The position numbers and the translations under genes were made by a program. Shown one piece after another: positions 16,882-25,476 of a stretch of DNA of 64,000 nt. This stretch comes from Thalassovita sp. (lineage in GTDB: Bacteria; Pseudomonadota; Alphaproteobacteria; Rhodobacterales; Rhodobacteraceae). The notes below the pieces were generated by a model that did not search any database, had not been told where the DNA came from, and was given only the letters and a program-made list of their open reading frames with translations. Numbering within the stretch: position 1 is the first letter of the stretch; each line of letters begins with the position of its first letter. Where the stretch lies: the NCBI GenBank assembly GCA_029212905.1, contig JARGPB010000017.1:1-64000 (forward strand). Direction: 5' to 3'.

Positions 16882-19545
16882 ATGATGCAAAACGTACAAT
16901 TTGTACCGCAGTTTGGTACAAAATCCCCCAACTGCAAAACGGCCTGCCCCTATTGCGGCGTGGGCTGCGGTGTCATCGCCAGCCCGGACGGCAAGGGTGG
17001 CGTCAAAATCAAGGGCGACCCCGAGCATCCGGCAAACCTGGGGCGGCTGTGCTCGAAGGGCTCGGCGCTGGGGGAAACCACCTGGCTGGAGGACCGGCTG
17101 CTGTCCCCTTGGGTTCAGGGGGCGCCCGCAGATTGGGACACGGCGCTGGACCTGGTGGCCGAAAAATTCAAATCCACCATCGCAGAGCACGGCCCCGACA
17201 GCGTGGCGTTCTATGTCTCGGGGCAATTGCTGACCGAGGACTACTATGTCGCCAACAAGCTGATGAAGGGGTTCATCGGCTCGGCCAATATCGACACGAA
17301 TTCGCGGCTGTGCATGGCGTCCAGCGTGGCGGGGCATAAACGCGCCTTTGGCACCGATACGGTCCCCGGCCAATACACCGATCTGGAAGAGGCCGACCTG
17401 ATCGTGCTGACCGGATCAAACCTGGCGTGGTGCCACCCGGTTTTGTACCAGCGCATCGTGGCCGCGAAAAAGGCACGCCCGCAGATGAAGGTGGTGAATA
17501 TCGACCCGCGGCGGACGGCGACCTCGGATATTGCGGATCTGCATCTGGCGATCGCACCGGGCGGCGACGCGGCCCTGTTCAACCGGCTGCTGGTGGAAAT
17601 TCAGGAACAAGGCGCCGTGGATTCCGCATTCGTGGGCCAGCATATCGAGGGCTTTGACGACGCGCTGGATGCAGCCAGCAGCTGCGATAGCAGCGTCACA
17701 GGGCTGAGCGAGGCCGAGCTGCGCAAGTTCTGCAACATGTGGATCGGCACCGAGAAAGTCGTGACGGTGTATTCTCAGGGGGTGAACCAGTCCAGCGCCG
17801 GATCGGACAAGGTGAACGCGATCCTGAACTGCCATCTGGCGACGGGACGGATTGGTCAGCCGGGCATGGGGCCGTTTTCTGTCACCGGCCAGCCCAACGC
17901 CATGGGCGGGCGCGAGGTTGGCGGGCTGGCGAATATGCTGGCGTGCCATCTGGATCTGGAAAACGCGCAGCATCGCTCGGCGGTGAAAACATTCTGGAAC
18001 GCACCGCAGATGCCCGAAGCCGCAGGGCTGAAGGCCGTGGACATGTTCAACGCCGTGGGCACCGGCCAGATCAAGGCGATCTGGGTGATCTGCACCAACC
18101 CTGCGGTGTCGATGCCCGATGCCGACGCGGTCAAATCCGCGCTGGAGGGCTGTGATTTCGTCGTGGTCAGCGACCTGACGGCGGACACGGACACGGCCAA
18201 GCTGGCGCATGTGGTCCTGCCCGCGACGGGCTGGGGCGAAAAGGACGGCACGGTCACGAATTCGGAACGCTGTATCTCGCGGCAGCGGGGGTTCTTGCAG
18301 GCGCCAGGACAGGCGCGCCACGATTGGGACATCCTGGCCGATGTGGGCCGCCGGATGGGCTGGCACGCGGCATTCGATTACGCCTCGCCCGCCGAGATTT
18401 TCCGCGAATACGCCGCCCTGTCGGGGATCGCGGGGCAACTGGGGCGGGACTTTGATATTTCCGGGCTCAGCACCGTGGCCGACATTGATTTCGACGATTT
18501 GGACCCCGTCTACTGGCCCGTCACCCCCGCGCGTTCCGGCGGGCGGTTCTTTGGTGACGGGCAGTTTTTTACCCCCACCGGCAAGGGACGGATGCTGCCG
18601 ATCCATTTCCGCGCGCCGTTGTCGACCCCGTCCGCGGCCTATCCGTTCCGGCTGAACACAGGGCGGGTGCGCGACCACTGGCACACGATGACACGCACCG
18701 CCAAATCCCCGCGCCTGTCGCAACACCTGGGCGAGCCCTTTCTGGAAATCCACCCCACAGATGCCGCGCGTCTGGATGTGAACCCGGCCGATATTGTCCA
18801 GGTCCGCAGCCCGCAGGGCACGGGGCTGTTGCGGGCACTGATCACCGATCGCGTCGCGCCGGGACAGGTGTTCGCGCCGATGCATTGGACCGCGCAATAT
18901 GCCTCGGCTGGGCGGGTGGACACGCTGGTCGCGGCGCATACGGACCCGGTATCGGGACAGCCGGAATCCAAGGCCTCGGTCGTGCAGATCGAACGGTTCG
19001 ACGCCAAATGGTACGGGTTCGCCGTCTCGATAAGCGAACCAAACGCCGACACGGAATACTGGGCGCAGGCCCGCGCCACCACCGGCTGGCGGATCGAGCT
19101 GGCCTCGGCCACGGCGCCCGACGACTGGGAAAGCTACGCGCGCAAATTGCTGAACGCGCCCGACGCGCAGGCGCTGACGATGCTGGACCCGGCCAAGGGC
19201 AGCGCGCGCATTGCATTGGTGCAGGATGGCCGTCTGGTGGGCGCGCTGTTCGCCGCTGCCGACCCCGTCCAGGTCGCGCGCAACCACATGGCGCATATGC
19301 TGGGCGGAGATCCAAGCGGCGCGCTGGCCGGACGCCCCGGTGCAGACCGCCCCGACCCCGGCGCGATCCTGTGCGCCTGTTTCGACGTGGGCGTAAACAC
19401 GATTCTGGCCGCCATCGCCGAACAAAAACTGGTCAGCGTCGAACAGATCGGTGCCGCGCTGAACGCGGGCACGAATTGCGGATCATGCAAGCCTGAACTG
19501 GCCGCTCTGCTGGCCAGCACCCGCCTGCAAGAGGCCGCGGAATGA
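16882..19545 (+). CDS. nasA: assimilatory nitrate reductase catalytic subunit
   Basis: An 887-residue molybdopterin oxidoreductase reducing nitrate to nitrite in the cytoplasm. The N-terminal [4Fe-4S] ligands are C22, C25, C29 (ACPYCGVGCG) and C57 (GRLCSKG). The bis-MGD body follows, with SSAGSDKVNAILN and GQPNAMGGREVGGLAN. A C-terminal BFD-like [2Fe-2S] domain is shown by ILCACFDVGVNTI and GTNCGSCKPEL (about 845-880). Start at 16882 (ATGATG after AAGGGGA). CobA follows with a 4-base overlap. The flavoprotein upstream is the probable electron donor. Confidence 0.95.
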   Translation: MMQNVQFVPQFGTKSPNCKTACPYCGVGCGVIASPDGKGGVKIKGDPEHPANLGRLCSKGSALGETTWLEDRLLSPWVQGAPADWDTALDLVAEKFKSTIAEHGPDSVAFYVSGQLLTEDYYVANKLMKGFIGSANIDTNSRLCMASSVAGHKRAFGTDTVPGQYTDLEEADLIVLTGSNLAWCHPVLYQRIVAAKKARPQMKVVNIDPRRTATSDIADLHLAIAPGGDAALFNRLLVEIQEQGAVDSAFVGQHIEGFDDALDAASSCDSSVTGLSEAELRKFCNMWIGTEKVVTVYSQGVNQSSAGSDKVNAILNCHLATGRIGQPGMGPFSVTGQPNAMGGREVGGLANMLACHLDLENAQHRSAVKTFWNAPQMPEAAGLKAVDMFNAVGTGQIKAIWVICTNPAVSMPDADAVKSALEGCDFVVVSDLTADTDTAKLAHVVLPATGWGEKDGTVTNSERCISRQRGFLQAPGQARHDWDILADVGRRMGWHAAFDYASPAEIFREYAALSGIAGQLGRDFDISGLSTVADIDFDDLDPVYWPVTPARSGGRFFGDGQFFTPTGKGRMLPIHFRAPLSTPSAAYPFRLNTGRVRDHWHTMTRTAKSPRLSQHLGEPFLEIHPTDAARLDVNPADIVQVRSPQGTGLLRALITDRVAPGQVFAPMHWTAQYASAGRVDTLVAAHTDPVSGQPESKASVVQIERFDAKWYGFAVSISEPNADTEYWAQARATTGWRIELASATAPDDWESYARKLLNAPDAQALTMLDPAKGSARIALVQDGRLVGALFAAADPVQVARNHMAHMLGGDPSGALAGRPGADRPDPGAILCACFDVGVNTILAAIAEQKLVSVEQIGAALNAGTNCGSCKPELAALLASTRLQEAAE

Positions 19546-20309
19546 CCCGGCACCCCGCCGTGGGGCGGCTATCGCTGGTGGGCGCGGGTCCGGGGGCGGC
19601 GGATCTGCTGACCCTGCGGGCGCTGAACCGGCTGCAACAGGCGGATGTGGTGTTCTATGACCGGCTGGTTGACCCCGAGGTCGTCGCGATGGCCAACCCT
19701 CAGGCCGAGCGCATCTATGTGGGCAAATCGCTGGGCACGCCTGATTGGCCTCAGGACCGGATCAACGCAGTCATCGTCAGCGCGGCCCTGCAAGGGCAAC
19801 GGGTGGTGCGGCTGAAATCCGGTGATCCGTCCGTCTTTGGCCGCGCGACAGAGGAACTGAACGCCGCCCAGACCCATGGAATCCCTGCGGAAATCATCCC
19901 TGGCATTACTGCTGCCAGCGCTGCGGCCTCGGCCCTGAAACGCCCCCTGACCGAGCGGGGCGAAACCGATCGTGTGACCTTTGCCACCGGGCAATGCCGC
20001 CCCGGAGACCCCGCGCCAAACTGGGCCGAGATGGCGTCAGAAGGGTCAACCTTGGTGCTGTACATGGCGGTCAGCAAGGTGGATCAGGTGCAGGCCAACC
20101 TGCTGAACGCGGGCATCCCCGCACAATGCGAGGTCGAGATCGTGGCCGCGGCGACGAAAACCGACCAGCGGATCGCACGTTGCACATTGGCGGGGCTGGC
20201 GCGCACCGTCCGGGACCAGAAAATCGCCAACCCGGCCGTGCTGGTGATCCGCCATTCCAAACAGATCGCGGCACAGCAATCGACGCCTCTCGCGCTTGTG
20301 AGACCCTAA
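19542..20309 (+). CDS. cobA: uroporphyrinogen-III C-methyltransferase
   Basis: A 255-residue SUMT. It has SLVGAGPGAADLLTLRAL at the N-terminus, VFYDRLV, the SAM-binding RLKSGDPSVFGRATEEL and PGITAASAAASALKRPLTERG. It makes precorrin-2, the branch point to siroheme and cobalamin. Its coupling to nasA (ATGA) suggests supply of siroheme for a nitrite reductase, although no such enzyme is in the window. It lacks the dehydrogenase/ferrochelatase part of CysG. Confidence 0.94.
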   Translation: MTRHPAVGRLSLVGAGPGAADLLTLRALNRLQQADVVFYDRLVDPEVVAMANPQAERIYVGKSLGTPDWPQDRINAVIVSAALQGQRVVRLKSGDPSVFGRATEELNAAQTHGIPAEIIPGITAASAAASALKRPLTERGETDRVTFATGQCRPGDPAPNWAEMASEGSTLVLYMAVSKVDQVQANLLNAGIPAQCEVEIVAAATKTDQRIARCTLAGLARTVRDQKIANPAVLVIRHSKQIAAQQSTPLALVRP

Positions 20310-20383
20310 GGGCATCTCGGCCATGGTCTGCGCCCCGCAAAGCCGTTACATTCCCGGAACTGAATAGTTCCGAAGGCGCCGCC

Positions 20384-22558
20384 ATGCAGACCCAGATCCC
20401 CCTGACCCGCGACCTTGTGCTGATTGGCGGCGGGCATACACATGCTTTGGTATTGCTGAAATGGGGAATGCGACCGCTGCCGGGGACGCGCGTGACGGTG
20501 ATCAACCCCGGCCCGGCGGCGCCCTATTCGGGGATGCTTCCGGGGCATATCGCCGGGCACTATACGCGCGAAGAGCTGGAGATCGACCTGGTTCGTCTGG
20601 CGCGTTTCGCGGGGGCGCGGGTGATACTGGGGCGCGCCGTCGGACTGGATGCGCAGGCGAAAACCGTGACGCTGGAGGATGGGCGCGTGGTGGCCTATGA
20701 CGTGGCCTCGGTTGATGTGGGGATCACCTCCGAGCTGCCTCGGCTGCCGGGTTTCGCCCAGCACGCGACCCCCGCTAAACCGCTGGATGTCTACGCCGAA
20801 ACCTGGGCCGCATATCTGGCGCATGCACGGGACATTGGCAGGGCCGATCCGGTCGCCGTTATCGGCGCGGGCGTGGCCGGAGTCGAGCTGGCGATGGCCA
20901 TGGCCTATGCGCTGAAACAGGCGACGGGACAGGCGCAGGTGACGCTGATCGAGGCCTCGGACACGATCCTGTCCGCCGATGCCAAACCGCGCGAGCATCT
21001 TAAAGCATCACTTGAGGATAATGGCGTAACAATCAGAACTAATGCATTTATTTCTGAAATTACCCCAGAGGGCCCGCGCCTGGAAACCGGGAAAATCCTG
21101 CCCGCCGGGCTGACCATTGGTGTCACGGGTGCCGTGCCTCAGCCGTGGCTGCGCGACACGGGGCTGCCGCTGACGGATGGGTTCATCGACGTAGGGCCGA
21201 CCTTGCAGGTACAGGGGCACGAAGACCTGTTTGCTGTGGGTGATTGCGCGCATCTGACCCATGCGCCACGCCCCAAGGCTGGGGTCTACGCGGTGCGCGA
21301 GGCTCCGGTGTTGTTTGATAACCTGCGTGGACGGCTGATCGGACATGATTTACGGCCATTCCACCCGCAAAAAGACTATCTGAAGCTGATCTCGCTGGGG
21401 CGCCGCGCGGCGCTGGCGGAAAAATGGGGGCGCATCTGGCAAGGGCCGTGGCTGTGGCGGCTAAAAAACCGGATCGACCAGAAATTCATGAATATGTTCC
21501 GCGAGTTACCGGACATGGCTCATCCAGAATTACCACCCGTTTTAACCCAGGGCGTGACCAATGAACTGGGCGACGGACAGCCAATTTGCGGTGGCTGCGG
21601 GTCCAAGGTGGGCGCTGGCACGCTGTCGGCAACCCTGGCCGATCTGCCCGAACGGCAGCGCGCGGATGTGCTGACCGGACGCGGAGATGACGCGGCCGTC
21701 CTGCAAATTGGCAATCAAAAACAGGTGGTTACAACCGATCACCTGAAGTCATTTACCGAGGATCCGGCGCTGATGGCGCGGATCACAGCGGTGCATGCGC
21801 TGGGGGATATCTGGTCGATGGGCGCGCAGCCGCAAGCGGTGCTGGCGACCGTCATCCTGCCGCGCATGTCCGAGGCGCTTCAGGCGCGCACGATGGCTGA
21901 AATCATGGGCGCGGCGAACGCTGTTTTCGCAACAACCGGGGCCGAGATCGTTGGAGGACATTCAACCCAAGGCACTGAAATGACGATAGGTTTCACCATC
22001 ACAGGGCTGGTCGATCACGCCATTACTCAGGCAGGCGCGCAACCCGACGACGTGCTGATCCTGACCCGACCGCTGGGCACCGGGGTGCTGCTGGCCGCAG
22101 AAATGCAGGCCAAGGCCAACGGCCGCCATGTGGCGAAAATGCTGGCGGCGATGGCGGAGCCTCAACAGAAGTCAGCCGAAATCCTGGCCGATGCGCACGC
22201 GATGACGGACGTCACCGGGTTCGGGCTGGCAGGGCATTTGCAGGCGATGTGCCGGGCCTCGGGCCTGGGTGCAAAGATCGATCTTGGCGATCTTCCGGTC
22301 TATGATGGCGCATTGGAGATGTCTGAAAAAGGCGTAAGATCAACGATATACGCGTCGAACCTAATGCATGCACCGGTGACAACCGCGACCGGCCCAAAGG
22401 CGGCACTGTTGCACGATCCGCAGACCGCGGGCGGATTGCTGGCGGCGGTTTCAGCACAGGACGCCCCACAGATCATGGCGCAGCTGCACGCGCAGGGCAT
22501 CCGCGCAGTCCAGATCGGACGGATGATCGAAGGGCCGCCGGTGATCTGCTGCCGTTAA
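20384..22558 (+). CDS. selD: selenophosphate synthase with N-terminal NADH dehydrogenase-like domain
   Basis: A 724-residue fusion. Residues 1 to about 360 are an NDH-2-like pyridine nucleotide-disulphide oxidoreductase (DLVLIGGGHTHALVL; VIGAGVAGVELAMAM; VGDCAHL). From about 385 to the end is SelD, with the catalytic pair C405 and K408 in CGGCGSKVG, and GRGDDAAVL. SelD makes selenophosphate from selenide and ATP. Cys replaces the Sec seen in some homologues. The N-terminal domain may reduce selenium compounds for it; that is inference. It converges on, and overlaps by four bases, the selenouridine synthase gene. Confidence 0.93.
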   Translation: MQTQIPLTRDLVLIGGGHTHALVLLKWGMRPLPGTRVTVINPGPAAPYSGMLPGHIAGHYTREELEIDLVRLARFAGARVILGRAVGLDAQAKTVTLEDGRVVAYDVASVDVGITSELPRLPGFAQHATPAKPLDVYAETWAAYLAHARDIGRADPVAVIGAGVAGVELAMAMAYALKQATGQAQVTLIEASDTILSADAKPREHLKASLEDNGVTIRTNAFISEITPEGPRLETGKILPAGLTIGVTGAVPQPWLRDTGLPLTDGFIDVGPTLQVQGHEDLFAVGDCAHLTHAPRPKAGVYAVREAPVLFDNLRGRLIGHDLRPFHPQKDYLKLISLGRRAALAEKWGRIWQGPWLWRLKNRIDQKFMNMFRELPDMAHPELPPVLTQGVTNELGDGQPICGGCGSKVGAGTLSATLADLPERQRADVLTGRGDDAAVLQIGNQKQVVTTDHLKSFTEDPALMARITAVHALGDIWSMGAQPQAVLATVILPRMSEALQARTMAEIMGAANAVFATTGAEIVGGHSTQGTEMTIGFTITGLVDHAITQAGAQPDDVLILTRPLGTGVLLAAEMQAKANGRHVAKMLAAMAEPQQKSAEILADAHAMTDVTGFGLAGHLQAMCRASGLGAKIDLGDLPVYDGALEMSEKGVRSTIYASNLMHAPVTTATGPKAALLHDPQTAGGLLAAVSAQDAPQIMAQLHAQGIRAVQIGRMIEGPPVICCR

Positions 22559-23604
22559 CCGCCTGATAAGACCTGGACGATACGTTGGGCAGCATCTTGC
22601 AAGTGAGATTCGTCCAACGCGGGCAAATCCACCACCTCTAGCGGCGCGCTCGCGCGGCGCGAGGAACGACGATAGCCCGGATCATAGTGCTGGGCGACAA
22701 GTTGCGCGGCGAGGGTCTGGAACTGTCGCGCCTGCGCCATCTGTTGCCATTGGGCCGCCTGTGCATGCCCGTGGAAGCGCGCCAGTATGCCCAAAGAGGT
22801 ATGCAGCGCCTCGGGGTCAGAGAGGAGATCGGCGTAGGTGTCGACCAGATAGCGGGCGCGGGCCTCGAGCGGGGCCGTGACGCGAATATGATCGGCGCGC
22901 AGCATCGCCTGCCACAGCATGGGCGGGATCATCCGCGCGCCAATTTTATAGCTTTCGGCCTCGATGAACACCGGGCGCGTCGGGTCCATCGCGACCAGGG
23001 CCATGGCGACGCGCGACTCGAACCGCTTTTGCGATGGTTGTCCGCCGGGCACCCCGCCCAGCAAAGAGCCGCGATGCTGCGCCAAGGCCTCGAGATCCAG
23101 CACTTGCTGGCCCTGGGCCGACAGATGGGCCAGCAACCGGGTTTTCGCCGTTCCGGTCCCGCCATCCAACAGCACCACCCGCAGCGCCAGGGGCGTTTCA
23201 TACATGGCCTGAACCACAAGACGGCGATAGGCCTTGTACCCCCCGTCGATCAGCCCAACCCGCCAGCCGATCTGCGCCAGGATCGAGGCAAAAGACCCCG
23301 ACCGCTGCCCGCCGCGCCAACAATAGACCAGCGGACGCCAACCGCCGGGACGATCGGCCAAGGGCCCCTGAAGGTGGGCGGCGGCGTTCCGCGCCACCAG
23401 CGCCGCGCCAAGCTTGCGGGCGACAAAGGGCTCTTGCTGGACATAGATGGTGCCGACCTCGGCGCGCTCGGCATCGGACAGAACCGGCAGAGAGATCGCT
23501 CCGGGGATGTGATCCTCGGCGTATTCACTGGGCGCGCGCACGTCGATGATGTCGTCGAACGGCAAAGAGGCCAGCGCGCTGAGCGAGGAGAGCGTGTGTT
23601 TCAT
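22555..23604 (-). CDS. mnmH: tRNA 2-selenouridine synthase
   Basis: SelU/MnmH, 349 residues. The N-terminal rhodanese domain has the catalytic cysteine C95 in VYCWRGGQRS. The P-loop domain starts at LLDGGTGTAKTRLL (146-159). It first geranylates 2-thiouridine at the wobble base of tRNAs for Lys, Glu and Gln, then swaps in selenium from selenophosphate. The convergent SelD neighbour supplies that donor. No selA, selB or tRNA-Sec is visible nearby, so wobble selenouridine is the only selenium use shown in this window. Confidence 0.94.
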   Translation of the reverse strand: MKHTLSSLSALASLPFDDIIDVRAPSEYAEDHIPGAISLPVLSDAERAEVGTIYVQQEPFVARKLGAALVARNAAAHLQGPLADRPGGWRPLVYCWRGGQRSGSFASILAQIGWRVGLIDGGYKAYRRLVVQAMYETPLALRVVLLDGGTGTAKTRLLAHLSAQGQQVLDLEALAQHRGSLLGGVPGGQPSQKRFESRVAMALVAMDPTRPVFIEAESYKIGARMIPPMLWQAMLRADHIRVTAPLEARARYLVDTYADLLSDPEALHTSLGILARFHGHAQAAQWQQMAQARQFQTLAAQLVAQHYDPGYRRSSRRASAPLEVVDLPALDESHLQDAAQRIVQVLSGG

Positions 23605-23718
23605 GGCGCCGTTCTATCGCAGCCCGCCGCCCGGTGCCAGAGCCGCGCCAAACGCTGATTTTGCAGGCAAAGGGCGGGGATGACGTCGCGGGGCGCAGAA
23701 AATTTAACCCGACAAAAA

Positions 23719-23758
23719 GACTCGGGTTGACTAATCCGACTCTTTTCATCAGTTATAT
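23719..23758 (+). promoter_or_regulatory. candidate iron-responsive promoter of the hemP-imelysin operon
   Basis: The 220-base gap before the iron genes carries three GACT repeats about one helix turn apart (23719-23722, 23729-23732, 23738-23741), with TTGACT at 23727-23732 and TTATAT at 23753-23758. The 20-base spacing is too long for a strong sigma-70 promoter. Phased repeats suggest a regulator site, probably iron related given the genes, but I cannot match them to a named box. Confidence 0.35.
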
Positions 23759-23823
23759 CTCATGTCCAGCCAGCCGCGCCTGCGGTCAGCCCGATCCAAC
23801 TGATCACTTTAGGGATGTCCGAA

Positions 23824-23988
23824 ATGAGAAACGCGCGACCTTCGCTGGCCGGACAGCCCCCGCTTTGCAGCGGCCCGGCCGAAGATAGATATACTTTGCA
23901 CCAGATCCTGACCGAGGCGGGCCTGTCCGCCGCAATCTGTCTGGACTGGTTCTGGGACCGGCTTGAAAACCCGGAGGCGACCCGATGA
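23824..23988 (+). CDS. 54-residue conserved-looking protein coupled to hemP
   Basis: An open frame from ATG 23824, preceded by AGGGA, encodes 54 residues ending LDWFWDRLENPEATR. Its stop overlaps the hemP start (ATGA), the coupling seen between true genes throughout this window. Residues 27-45 (LHQILTEAGLSAAICLDWF) could form an amphipathic helix; two cysteines are present. I do not recognise a family. Position as first gene of an iron-uptake operon suggests a role in haem or iron handling or a leader peptide. There is no signal peptide. Confidence 0.6.
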   Translation: MRNARPSLAGQPPLCSGPAEDRYTLHQILTEAGLSAAICLDWFWDRLENPEATR

Positions 23989-24155
23989 CCAACATGCGAT
24001 TGAACCGCGATGGCGCGGTCTCGGTGCCCGATTCGATTCCCACCCATCACGCCGAGGACCTGACCAGCGGCGGCACCCAGGCACGCATCGTGCTGGGCGA
24101 TCAGGTCTATAGCCTGCGCATCACCCGTGCGGGCAAGCTGATCCTGACGAAATAA
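23985..24155 (+). CDS. hemP: haemin uptake protein HemP
   Basis: 56 residues ending in QVYSLRITRAGKLILTK, the characteristic HemP/HmuP C-terminal pattern (YxLRxTRxGKLILTK). GGAGG stands 8 bases before the ATG at 23985. HemP proteins are small factors needed for haem uptake or activation of its receptor genes in several proteobacteria. Here the gene opens an imelysin iron operon and overlaps the preceding small gene. It is short enough to be missed by automated callers. Confidence 0.88.
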   Translation: MTNMRLNRDGAVSVPDSIPTHHAEDLTSGGTQARIVLGDQVYSLRITRAGKLILTK

Positions 24156-24189
24156 CCCCTTCTCTGACGACCAACAAAGGCACGACACC

Positions 24190-25464
24190 ATGAAACGCAT
24201 CTTTCTGACTTCGACGGCCCTGGCACTGAGCCTGAGCGCGACATCCAGCCTGGCCGAGGCCCCGCAGGCAAACGCCGTGCTGGACACCTATGCCGACATC
24301 GCAGCCGCCAAATACGAGGACAGCCTGATCACCGCACAGGCCCTGCAGGCCGCCGTCGAGGTGCTGATCGCCGCTCCTTCGGAGGCGGCGTTGCTGGCGG
24401 CGCGGACGGCCTGGTTGGCGGCGCGCGCGCCCTATCAGCAGACCGAGGTTTACCGGTTCGGCAATGCCATCGTGGATGACTGGGAGGGCAAGGTGAACGC
24501 CTGGCCGCTGGACGAGGGGTTGATCGACTATGTGGACGCGGGCAGCTATGTCGGCCCGTCGGACGAAAACGAATATGCCTCGTTGAACGTGGTGGCGACG
24601 CCCAAGTTCGAACTGGGCGGGCAGATGGTGGATGCCACACAGATCACGCCGACCTTGCTGGAAACGGCCCTGCAAGAGGCAGACGGCATCGAATCCAACG
24701 TGGCGACGGGCTATCACGCGATTGAATTCCTGCTGTGGGGGCAGGATTTGCACGGCCATGACGTCGGCGCAGGTGAACGCCCCTGGACGGATTACGCAAC
24801 CGGAGACGCCTGCACTGGTGGCCATTGCGACCGGCGCGGCGACTATCTGAAGGCCGCGACGGATCTTCTGGTCAGCGATTTGGAATGGATGACCGCGCAA
24901 TGGCAAGAGGGCGGCGCCGCGCGGGCCGAACTGATGCAGGATGGCTCGGCCGGGCTGAGCGCGATGCTGACCGGCATGGGCAGCCTGTCCTACGGCGAAC
25001 AGGCCGGCGAACGGATGCGTCTGGGCCTGCTGCTGAACGACCCCGAGGAAGAGCACGACTGTTTCTCGGATAACACGCACAACAGCCACTACTATGACGG
25101 CAAGGGCATCCAGAACGTGTATCTGGGCAGCTATACCCGGGTGGATGGCTCGGTTGTGAGCGGGGCATCGCTGGCGGATCTGGTCGCGGCCAAGGACCCG
25201 GCGCTGAACGTGGAAATGACCGCACGCCTGGACGAAACGATGCAGGCTTTGGGCGCACTGAAGGCTGCGGCGGACGGTGGCTTTGCCTATGATCAGATGC
25301 TGGAGCGCGGCAATGAAAAAGGCGAGGCGCTGATCATGGGCGGCGTTAACGGCCTGATCGCGCAGACAAAATCAATCGAGCGGATCGTGACAACCCTGGG
25401 TCTGAACCAGCTGGAGATCGAAGGATCCGACAGCCTGGATGCACCGAATGCGGTGTTCCAGTAA
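24190..25464 (+). CDS. irpA: imelysin-family iron-regulated periplasmic protein
   Basis: 424 residues with a signal peptide (MKRIFLTSTALALSLSATSSLA). The imelysin peptidase-like fold carries the GxHxxE motif GYHAIE at 174-179, and NAWPLDEGLIDYVD at 103-116 is typical of IrpA. Such proteins are periplasmic or outer-membrane-linked and are thought to bind iron rather than cut peptides. It heads a set of four exported proteins (imelysin, di-haem protein, imelysin, DUF1513) that commonly occur together and are induced by iron shortage in other bacteria. Confidence 0.92.
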   Translation: MKRIFLTSTALALSLSATSSLAEAPQANAVLDTYADIAAAKYEDSLITAQALQAAVEVLIAAPSEAALLAARTAWLAARAPYQQTEVYRFGNAIVDDWEGKVNAWPLDEGLIDYVDAGSYVGPSDENEYASLNVVATPKFELGGQMVDATQITPTLLETALQEADGIESNVATGYHAIEFLLWGQDLHGHDVGAGERPWTDYATGDACTGGHCDRRGDYLKAATDLLVSDLEWMTAQWQEGGAARAELMQDGSAGLSAMLTGMGSLSYGEQAGERMRLGLLLNDPEEEHDCFSDNTHNSHYYDGKGIQNVYLGSYTRVDGSVVSGASLADLVAAKDPALNVEMTARLDETMQALGALKAAADGGFAYDQMLERGNEKGEALIMGGVNGLIAQTKSIERIVTTLGLNQLEIEGSDSLDAPNAVFQ

Positions 25465-25476
25465 CCTCGGGGTATC

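Noticed and set aside
17416..19425. A 669-codon minus-strand frame inside nasA
   Set aside because: nasA has all cofactor motifs on the plus strand. The antisense frame has no recognisable domain or ribosome site.
23760..24287. A 175-codon minus-strand frame over the small iron genes
   Set aside because: Opposite to hemP, whose C-terminal pattern is clear, and to the signal peptide of the imelysin; no features of its own.
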